From an uncultured Archangium sp. (GTDB lineage: Bacteria; Myxococcota; Myxococcia; Myxococcales; Myxococcaceae), in contig CALNBU010000745.1 in NCBI GenBank assembly GCA_937875615.1, positions 1 through 5,830 of the forward strand: 5,830 nt of DNA, written 5' to 3'. Position numbers and translations under genes: made by a program. The notes below the pieces were generated by a model. The model was not told the DNA's origin. It was given only the letters and a program-made list of their open reading frames with translations, and searched no databases. Below are positions 1 through 4,793 of this stretch, in pieces (position 1 is the first letter of the stretch; each line of letters starts with the position of its first letter).

Positions 1-228
1 AAGGCCCCCGTGCCCTACTGGCAGCTTGGAATCACCGCCGCGATGATCTGCATCGGCTTCATCACCTACGGTTACAACATCATGATGACCCTCGGTAACC
101 GTCTTACTCTCCACTCGCCTTCCCGTGGTTTCTCTATGGAGCTTGGTTCGGCCATCACCGTTCTTCTTGCTTCTCAGTACGGTATCCCCGTCTCCTCCAC
201 CATGTGCCTCGCCGGCGCCACTGCCGGC
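1..228 (+). CDS. Fragment of a fungal-type PiT sodium/phosphate permease (Pho89/PHO-4 family), open at both ends
   Basis: Frame 1 is open from the first base and gives 76 residues resembling the C-terminal half of eukaryotic PiT phosphate symporters, plasma-membrane proteins that import inorganic phosphate with sodium. Visible are a hydrophobic helix (residues 11-32, containing ICIGFITYGYNIM), the family signature GNRLTLHSPSRGFSMELGS (32-50) and the second-repeat motif IPVSSTMCLAGATAG (62-76), where the family normally continues VG. The PSRGF-MELG and PVSST elements are what identify the family. GC is about 59%, and about a quarter of codons end in T (CTT, GGT, TCT, CGT), unlike the neighbouring operon. 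There is no intron. Homology stops abruptly at about 228, and the reading frame then runs on as nonsense antisense to a bactofilin gene. The host is probably a filamentous fungus; another eukaryote is possible. The piece is most likely foreign to the bacterial contig. Confidence 0.82.
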
Positions 229-626
229 CGGGAGAAGGTGGTGTTGCGCTGCGCCGGACGCTCGGAGGCAGGCCGCGGCTCCGCGTTGCCCATGTCCACG
301 TGGCCGCGGAAGCTGGCGCCGTCGACGATGATGACGCGCGGGGAGTTGATGTCGCCCACCATGCGGCCTTCGCGCGTCAGCTCCACCGACTCGGAGGCGG
401 AGATGTTGCCCACCACCACGCCGGAGATGATGGCGTTGCGGACCTGCACGTTGGCCTTCACGATGCCCGAAGGCTCGACGATGAGCGTACGGGTGAGGTT
501 CAGCTCACCTTCCACCCGACCGCGGACCGTGAGGTCTTCATCACCCGACAGCTTGCCGTTGATGAGGATCGACGGCCCGATGATGGTCGTCTCACCACCG
601 GCGCCGAAGTCTTTGCTGGCGGCCAT
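174..626 (-). CDS. bacP: Bactofilin BacP-like, C-terminal tail lost at a chimeric junction
   Basis: This is a bactofilin (PF04519), a cytoplasmic polymer-forming scaffold with a beta-helical core. Residues 14-113 form the core, with IIGPSILINGKLSGDEDL (15-32) at its start and VIIVDGASFRGHVDMG (98-113) at its end. Residues 114-134 begin a Pro/Ala/Arg-rich tail. In M. xanthus BacP, recalled from the literature, such a tail is long and the protein helps place the type IV pilus ATPases PilB and PilT. Residues 135-150 and the stop at 174 are an artefact: they are antisense to the permease fragment, so genuine coding ends near 225-229. The ATG at 626 is supported by an AAGGAG 9 nt upstream, inside the end of the preceding gene, which stops only 3 nt away. 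Third gene of a bacNOP-like trio. The family is certain; the BacP assignment rests on order, N-terminal sequence and the tail. Confidence 0.85.
   Translation of the reverse strand: MAASKDFGAGGETTIIGPSILINGKLSGDEDLTVRGRVEGELNLTRTLIVEPSGIVKANVQVRNAIISGVVVGNISASESVELTREGRMVGDINSPRVIIVDGASFRGHVDMGNAEPRPASERPAQRNTTFSRPAVAPARHMVEETGIPY
222..230. other. Chimeric junction between eukaryotic permease and bacterial bactofilin sequence
   Basis: To the left, plus-strand translation is permease up to the glycine codon at 226-228. To the right, minus-strand translation is bactofilin down to about the proline codon at 225-227. The two therefore meet, or overlap by a few shared bases, in the GC-rich stretch CTGCCGGCC. 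GC content and codon endings change at the same place. A short shared GCCGG would suit either assembly misjoining or ligation/PCR chimerism. The exact breakpoint cannot be fixed without the two parent sequences. Confidence 0.75.
309..324. repeat. 16-bp direct repeat, copy 1 (in bacP)
   Basis: GAAGCTGGCGCCGTCG occurs here and identically at 666-681. On the minus strand both copies encode the DGASF segment of the last beta-helix turns of bacP and bacO. It is conserved coding sequence between paralogues, not a mobile or regulatory repeat, but it is a potential site of recombination between the two genes. Confidence 0.7.
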
Positions 627-629
627 GAA

Positions 630-953
630 TCAGCGCTCCTTGACGTCCATGTCGACGTTGCCCTTGAAGCTGGCGCCGTCGGCGATGAGGATGCGCGGGG
701 CCCGCACGTCGCCCACCACGCGGCAGTCGGCCTTGAGCTCCACCTTGTCGCTGGCCTGGATGTTCCCGGTGACCCGACCGGTGATCTCCACGTTCTGCAC
801 TTCGATGTCCGCCTCGACCGACGCGCTGGCTTCGACGAAGAGGCTCTCCTTCAGGGAGATCTTTCCCTTCACCGTGCCCTGGATGACGAGATCTTCGTCG
901 CCGGAGATCTCTCCGTCGATGGTGATGGAGGAACCAATGATGGTGTTCGCCAT
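630..953 (-). CDS. bacO: Bactofilin BacO-like
   Basis: A complete 107-residue bactofilin consisting almost only of the beta-helical core, with a short MANTIIG N-terminus and a charged end (DVKER). Bactofilins assemble without nucleotide into non-polar filaments that act as localisation scaffolds. The repeated hydrophobic/glycine pattern is clear: IIGSSITIDGEISGDEDL (5-22), then IQGTVKGKI, ITGRVTGNI, VVGDVRAP, and ILIADGASFKGNVDMD (88-103). There is no membrane segment, as in most cytoplasmic bactofilins. The ATG is preceded by GAAGGGA, about 12 nt upstream. The gene lies 32 nt after bacN and 3 nt before bacP, and its last Lys-Glu codons double as the bacP ribosome binding site. It closely resembles M. 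xanthus BacO as remembered; assignment to O rather than N is by order and similarity, not by alignment. Confidence 0.88.
   Translation of the reverse strand: MANTIIGSSITIDGEISGDEDLVIQGTVKGKISLKESLFVEASASVEADIEVQNVEITGRVTGNIQASDKVELKADCRVVGDVRAPRILIADGASFKGNVDMDVKER
636..641 (-). promoter_or_regulatory. Ribosome binding site for bacP inside bacO
   Basis: The minus strand reads AAGGAG, 9 nt before the bacP ATG at 626. It is formed by the last Lys-Glu codons of bacO, so translation of bacO and bacP is probably coupled. It supports the chosen bacP start. Confidence 0.8.
666..681. repeat. 16-bp direct repeat, copy 2 (in bacO)
   Basis: Identical to 309-324, at the equivalent codons (DGASF) of bacO. 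bacN differs at this position (DGAVF), in line with its greater divergence. Confidence 0.7.
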
Positions 954-965
954 GTGCTTACCGTT

Positions 966-972
966 TCCCTTC
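966..972 (-). promoter_or_regulatory. Ribosome binding site for bacO
   Basis: The minus strand reads GAAGGGA in the 32-nt gap between bacN and bacO, ending 12 nt before the ATG at 953. The spacing is somewhat long. No hairpin or terminator is apparent in the same gap. Confidence 0.55.
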
Positions 973-985
973 TGTTGAAAGCCGT

Positions 986-1330
986 TCAGATGTCGTCAGG
1001 CAGCTTCACGTCCATCTCGATGGAGCCGTTGAACACCGCGCCATCTTCGATCACCACGCGCGCGGCCTTCACGTCGCCGTTCACCTTCGCCGACTGGTTG
1101 ATGGAGACCTTGGTGGAGGCGTCGATGTTGCCGCTGGCGGTGCCGTTGATGGTCAGCTCGTCGGCGCGGATGTCGGCCTCGACGATGCCCGAAGACTCGA
1201 TGGTGAGGTGGTTCTTGAGGGCGATCTGGCCCTCGACCCGTCCCTCGATCACCAGCCCGCCGCCGCCAGTCAGACTCCCTCGAATGGTGATGCCCTTGCC
1301 GATGATGTTCGTCTGATCAGTGTTCGCCAT
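986..1330 (-). CDS. bacN: Bactofilin BacN-like
   Basis: A complete 114-residue bactofilin, first of the three paralogues in transcription order. The core begins IIGKGITIRGSLTGGGGL (9-26) and ends VVIEDGAVFNGSIEMDVK (92-109), with a short tail LPDDI. It is the most divergent of the trio: it has TGGGGL where the other two have SGDEDL, and DGAVFNGSIEMD where they have DGASFKG/RG-VDM. This fits a distinct subunit and not a recent duplicate. The ATG at 1330 has a GAGGA about 8 nt upstream. The start lies 18 nt after the stop of the hydrolase gene, so it is probably cotranscribed with the upstream genes. In M. xanthus BacN, BacO and BacP co-assemble near the poles and anchor ParABS components through PadC; a similar role here is inference. 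Confidence 0.86.
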   Translation of the reverse strand: MANTDQTNIIGKGITIRGSLTGGGGLVIEGRVEGQIALKNHLTIESSGIVEADIRADELTINGTASGNIDASTKVSINQSAKVNGDVKAARVVIEDGAVFNGSIEMDVKLPDDI

Positions 1331-1338
1331 GGGTCAGG

Positions 1339-1343
1339 TCCTC
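1339..1343 (-). promoter_or_regulatory. Ribosome binding site for bacN
   Basis: The minus strand reads GAGGA, 8 nt upstream of the bacN ATG at 1330. It lies just after the TGA of the hydrolase gene (1349-1351), in an 18-nt gap too small to hold an independent promoter. Confidence 0.6.
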
Positions 1344-1348
1344 GTATG

Positions 1349-2188
1349 TCAGAGGTGGGCGGAAATCCACGATGAGATGTCGTCCCACACCTGCTCACGT
1401 CCGATTTCCATGAGCGTCTCGTGGCGGTGCCCTTCGTTGAGCTTCAGCGTCTTGTCGGCGGAGCCGATGGTGTCGAAGAAGGCCCGCGCCGCGGGCACCG
1501 ACGCGATGGGATCTTCCGCGCCCATCACCATCAGCAGCGGCAGCTTCAGCTTCGGGCCGACGCCGGCCAGCCGCTCCTGCGCGGCGCGGGTCTCGAAGAA
1601 CCAGCGCGGCGTGGTGGTGGCGAAGCGCAGCGGGTCCTGCGCCGACTCCAGCTGCCAGGCCGTGTCGCGGGAGAGGTGCGTGGGGTCGAGCTCGTTGCCG
1701 ATCTTGAAGCCCGGCGCCAACCCCTTCACCAGCTTCGCCGCCAACAACTTGAGCGGCGGCACCGGCAGCGCCAACCCGTAGAACGGACCCACCAGCACCG
1801 CGCCCCGGAGCTCCGGCAGCGGCGTCTGCGCGATGAAGTGCGTGTTGATGAGCGAGCCGTTGGAGTGCGAGAGGAGGAAGAGCGGCTTGCCCTGCGCCGC
1901 TTCCCGGAGGCGCCCGTAGAAGACGCCCACGTCGTCGAGGTAGTCGCTCCATTGGCCGACGTCGCCGCGCGCGCCGTCGGACTTCCCGTGGCCCCGGTAG
2001 TCGAAGGCCTGCACCGCGAAGCCCTGCTTCACCCAGTGCTCGATGGGCTTCTCGTAGCGGCCCGAGTGGTCGGCGTAGCCGTGCACGAACCCGAGCCAGG
2101 CCTTCGGCTCTCCGTCGGGCAACAGCTGCCACCAGAACAGGCGCTTTCCGTCTCTCGAAGCGAAATACCCCTCGTCGCGACGCGGCAT
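1349..2188 (-). CDS. Alpha/beta hydrolase, monoacylglycerol lipase/lysophospholipase-like
   Basis: A 279-residue serine hydrolase of the Hydrolase_4 (PF12146) type, typical in length for bacterial monoacylglycerol-lipase-like enzymes that cleave acyl esters. The oxyanion region VHGYADHSGRY (35-45) is diagnostic of this group, followed by FDYRGHGKSDG (62-72). The nucleophile elbow is SHSNGS (107-112) with Ser109 as nucleophile; the usual first and last glycines (GHSMGG) are serines here. The predicted acid is Asp226 in MGAEDPIAS and the predicted base His256 in GHRHET. There is no signal peptide, so it is probably cytoplasmic or peripherally attached. The substrate cannot be told from sequence. 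The ATG at 2188 lies 11 nt after the TPR gene stop and lacks a clear Shine-Dalgarno, suggesting translational coupling. bacN follows after 18 nt. An esterase of another specificity is the main alternative. Confidence 0.88.
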   Translation of the reverse strand: MPRRDEGYFASRDGKRLFWWQLLPDGEPKAWLGFVHGYADHSGRYEKPIEHWVKQGFAVQAFDYRGHGKSDGARGDVGQWSDYLDDVGVFYGRLREAAQGKPLFLLSHSNGSLINTHFIAQTPLPELRGAVLVGPFYGLALPVPPLKLLAAKLVKGLAPGFKIGNELDPTHLSRDTAWQLESAQDPLRFATTTPRWFFETRAAQERLAGVGPKLKLPLLMVMGAEDPIASVPAARAFFDTIGSADKTLKLNEGHRHETLMEIGREQVWDDISSWISAHL

Positions 2189-2199
2189 GGGCCGGGTTT

Positions 2200-4047
2200 C
2201 TATCGGCCCTTCGCGCCGGGTGACAGCAACTTCAGCTTCTGCTCGAGCTCGGCGCGCTGCGCTGGCCGGTCGGCGTCGTCCGGGCTCTGCTCCAGCACCC
2301 GGAGCGCGCGCCGCCAGGCCTCCCGGGCCCGGCTGACGTCGCCGGCCTGCGCGCTGACGTCGCCGAGGTGCTCGAACAACGTGACGTCGTCCGGCCCGCC
2401 GTCCACCGCGCGCTCCAGCGTCGCCCGCGCCGCCTCGAGCTCACCCTTCTTGAAGAGCACCCAGCCCAGCGAGTCGAGGAACGCGGCGCTGTCGGGCTTG
2501 AGCTCCAGCGCGCGACGCACCAGGCGCTCCGCCTCCTCCAGGTCGCCGCCGTGGGAGGCCAGGGTGTAGCCGATGAAGTTGAGCGCTCCGGCGTGGGTCT
2601 GGTCGCGCGCCAGCAGGCGCCGCACCTGCTCGACCGAGGCCCGCCACGCGCCGCGGCGCTCCAGCGCGGCGGCCAACGAGAAGGTGAGCGGCTCGTCGTC
2701 GGGGGCCTTCTCCAGCGCCCCGGTGAGGAGCGCCACCGCGTCGTCGTGCCGATGCTGCCGGGCGTACAGCACCGCCAGCGCGTCGAACGTCTCGGGCTCC
2801 GGGCGCCGGCCGAGGGCCTGCACCAGCGTCTGCTCCGCCGCCCGCGGCTGACCGGCGCGCTCCTGCGCCTTCGCCAGCGTCACCTCCAACCCCGGGTGCC
2901 CGGGCCGCTCGCGCTGCACCGACGCCAACGACTCCAGCGCCTCCTTGTGCCGCCCCAGGCGCGACAGACAGGCCGCGCGATGCAGCCGCGCGTCGAGCGC
3001 CAGATCCTCGGGGAGCGCCGCCGCCGCCGCGAAGGCCTGCGCCGCCCGCGCGTACTCCCGCGAGCGCTCGAAGACGAGGCCGGCATAGTAGTGGAGCCGC
3101 GGCTCGTCGACGCGCGCGCGGGCCTGCTCCAGCACCTCGCCGGCCTGCGTCAGCTGTCTCGCGGCGAGCCACGCGAAGGCCACCTTCACCGCCGTCTCCG
3201 CGTCGCCTCCCTGCGCGAGCAGCGCCCCGAAGTAGGCCTGCGCTTCCGGGAGCTGCCGGCGGCGCAGCGCCACCCGCCCCGCGTTGAGCAGCACCTCCTG
3301 GTTCTCCGGCGCGCTCTGCACCGCGCGCGCCCAGTGCGCCGCCGAGACCTCCAGGCGCCCGTCGTGCTCGGCGATGCGGGCCAGCACCACCCAGGCCTCG
3401 AGATCTGCCGGGTCCCGCTCCACGGCGCGCTCCAGCAGCGCCTCCGCGCGCAACAGCTCACCCTTCTCGGCCAGCGCGAGGCCCAGCCGGTGCAGACCGA
3501 TGGGCTCTCCGGGCACCGCCGACGACAGCGCCTCCACCACCCGGGTGGCCTCGTCGTAGCGCCGCACGTCGAGCCACAGCTGCGTCAGCACCAGGTACGC
3601 GACCGGGTCCGTGGGCCGCAGCCGGATGGCCCGGCCGAGGTGGGTGCGGGCCCGCGCGAAGCGACCGCTCTCGTACAACACCCGACCCAGCAGCAGCTGG
3701 GCGGCGTGGTAGTCGGGGCGCTTCTCCAGCACCTTGATCAGCTGCGCCTCCGCCTGTCCCAGGTCCGAGGCCCGGGCGTATTGCTCGCCGAGGCCGGTCA
3801 TCAGGTAGGGGTTCTGGACGTCGGAGGCCAGCGCCAGCCGCAGCTCATCGAGGGCCTGCCGATGATCCCCCTCGTGGTGCGCCAGCCGGGCCTGGAGGAA
3901 GTGCGCGTAGGACGCCGCCGCCCCCGTCTCCTCGACGGTGCCGCCCATGGCCTCGCGCATCGCCGACACGTCGACCCGCGGCCGCTTCGCCGGCGCACCA
4001 GACACCGGCGCCGACAACAGGAGCAGCAGGGCGAGCGCGCGGATCAC
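2200..4047 (-). CDS. Exported TPR-repeat protein, about 16 tetratricopeptide repeats
   Basis: A 615-residue protein read from a GTG at 4047. An N-terminal signal peptide (VIRALALLLLLSAPVSGA, 1-18) has a plausible signal peptidase I site after Ala18. There is no lipobox cysteine, so the mature protein is probably periplasmic. From about residue 45 to 585 the chain is a near-continuous TPR solenoid with a period close to 34 residues (roughly 16 units starting near 46, 80, 114, 148, 182, 216, 250, 284, 318, 352, 386, 419, 453, 486, 521 and 555). The units ALELKPDSAAFLDSLGWVLF (512-531) and DVTLFEHLGDV (554-564) match the C-terminal pattern common in bacterial TPR exporters and lipoproteins. Such solenoids bind other proteins; the partner is unknown. 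The GTG overlaps the preceding stop as GTGA (4 nt), with GGAGAAG 8 nt upstream. A longer open frame reaching 4314 is low-complexity antisense-like sequence and was not accepted. Confidence 0.9.
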   Translation of the reverse strand: MIRALALLLLLSAPVSGAPAKRPRVDVSAMREAMGGTVEETGAAASYAHFLQARLAHHEGDHRQALDELRLALASDVQNPYLMTGLGEQYARASDLGQAEAQLIKVLEKRPDYHAAQLLLGRVLYESGRFARARTHLGRAIRLRPTDPVAYLVLTQLWLDVRRYDEATRVVEALSSAVPGEPIGLHRLGLALAEKGELLRAEALLERAVERDPADLEAWVVLARIAEHDGRLEVSAAHWARAVQSAPENQEVLLNAGRVALRRRQLPEAQAYFGALLAQGGDAETAVKVAFAWLAARQLTQAGEVLEQARARVDEPRLHYYAGLVFERSREYARAAQAFAAAAALPEDLALDARLHRAACLSRLGRHKEALESLASVQRERPGHPGLEVTLAKAQERAGQPRAAEQTLVQALGRRPEPETFDALAVLYARQHRHDDAVALLTGALEKAPDDEPLTFSLAAALERRGAWRASVEQVRRLLARDQTHAGALNFIGYTLASHGGDLEEAERLVRRALELKPDSAAFLDSLGWVLFKKGELEAARATLERAVDGGPDDVTLFEHLGDVSAQAGDVSRAREAWRRALRVLEQSPDDADRPAQRAELEQKLKLLSPGAKGR

Positions 4048-4793
4048 GAAATGAGCTTCTCCAGGAGCTGCTCTGCGCCCCCCTCCGAGACCTCCTTCAC
4101 GTCGAGCGTGCGGCTGCGGTAGGCCACCCGCGCCTCCGCGAGCAGCCCCACCAGCTTCGAGACCAGCTGCCGCGCGGGCAGCACCACCACGAACACCCCC
4201 TGCCCCAGGTGCCCCACGAAGTCGGGCGGCGTCAGCTGCTTGCGCACCACCGCCGCGCACACCGCGGGGTCGGCCTGGGTGACGGCCAGCGGCTTGAGCA
4301 CCGCCAGCGTGCACGGCCGCCCGTAGCGGACGCTGCGGCTGAGCTCCTGCTCCAGCGCGTTCACCACCCCCACCTGATCGTAGAGTCCGGTCTCGGGATC
4401 GTTCCCGGCGCCGGCCGTCAGGCGCGGGCGGGCCCGGCTCTGCTGCACCACCGCCTGTACCGCGTTCACCAGGGTCACCGGCGGCATGGGCTTCGAGAGG
4501 AACTCCGCCGCGCCCAGCTCCTGCGGCCGCACCCGCGACGGGAGCTCCGGCCTCGACGAGAGCAGGATCACCGGGATCTGCGCGGTGTCAGGCCGCGACT
4601 GGATCTCCCGGAGCGCGTCGAGGCCATCGCGGTTGGGCATGAAGACGTCCATGATGATCACGTCGGGCAACAGCGCCTTCGCGCGCTCCACGGCCTCGTT
4701 GCCGTCGCGGGCGAGCTCCACCCGGTAGTGGGCCGAGAGCGCCATGGTGGCCACCCGGCTGAAGATGGGGTCATCGTCGACCAGCAGCGCCAA
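4044..4793 (-). CDS. Response regulator: REC domain plus degenerate GGDEF-like domain
   Basis: A 249-residue protein with a receiver domain (residues 1-118): acidic pocket Asp6/Asp7 in LLVDDDP, phospho-acceptor Asp49 in IIMDVFMP, Ser79 in the switch position and Lys101 in FLSKP. The C-terminal part (131-225) starts NDPETGLYDQVGVV and has the ELSRSVRYGRP helix of diguanylate cyclases, then HLGQGVFVVVLPA where active enzymes have RLGGDEFAVLLPA. The signature is thus GQGVF (197-201), and the domain is shorter than the usual 160 or so residues. It should not make cyclic di-GMP; a binding or output role is possible. The frame has no ATG or GTG near the REC start. TTG at 4793 gives MALLVDDDP and overlaps the kinase gene by 23 nt with only a weak ribosome site. 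It is the likely partner of the adjacent kinase. The stop overlaps the TPR start by 4 nt. Confidence 0.85.
   Translation of the reverse strand: MALLVDDDPIFSRVATMALSAHYRVELARDGNEAVERAKALLPDVIIMDVFMPNRDGLDALREIQSRPDTAQIPVILLSSRPELPSRVRPQELGAAEFLSKPMPPVTLVNAVQAVVQQSRARPRLTAGAGNDPETGLYDQVGVVNALEQELSRSVRYGRPCTLAVLKPLAVTQADPAVCAAVVRKQLTPPDFVGHLGQGVFVVVLPARQLVSKLVGLLAEARVAYRSRTLDVKEVSEGGAEQLLEKLIS
4056..4062 (-). promoter_or_regulatory. Ribosome binding site deciding the GTG start of the TPR gene
   Basis: The minus strand reads GGAGAAG, ending 8 nt before GTG 4047 and lying within the response-regulator coding end. Together with the signal peptide that begins exactly at this GTG and the 4-nt GTGA overlap, it fixes the start of the TPR gene. 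Confidence 0.7.

Noticed and set aside
1..228. True horizontal transfer of a fungal permease into a myxobacterium
   Set aside because: The fragment lacks both ends, breaks bacP in the tail, and joins within a short GC-rich overlap with no mobile element nearby; a chimera explains this more simply.
10..978. A 322-residue plus-strand open frame starting as a permease
   Set aside because: Only the first 76 or so codons are permease; the rest is antisense to bacP and bacO and has no domain pattern. It exists only because of the junction.
954..985. Possible terminator or promoter between bacN and bacO
   Set aside because: No stable inverted repeat, T-run or convincing promoter boxes in these 32 bases; only a ribosome binding site is supported.
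204..1316. Long plus-strand frame over the bactofilin genes
   Set aside because: His/Asp/Ala/Val-rich composition typical of reading a GC-rich gene on the opposite strand; three convincing bactofilins occupy the minus strand.
1421..4122. Long plus-strand frames rich in Arg, Gln, Leu and His (1421-2569 and 2368-4122)
   Set aside because: They lie opposite the hydrolase and TPR genes, which have clear motifs, repeats and codon bias; these frames show neither.
4048..4314. N-terminal extension of the TPR gene to an upstream start at 4314
   Set aside because: The 89 extra residues are Gly/Ala/Arg low complexity, lie inside the response-regulator gene in another frame, and would bury the signal peptide that starts at GTG 4047.
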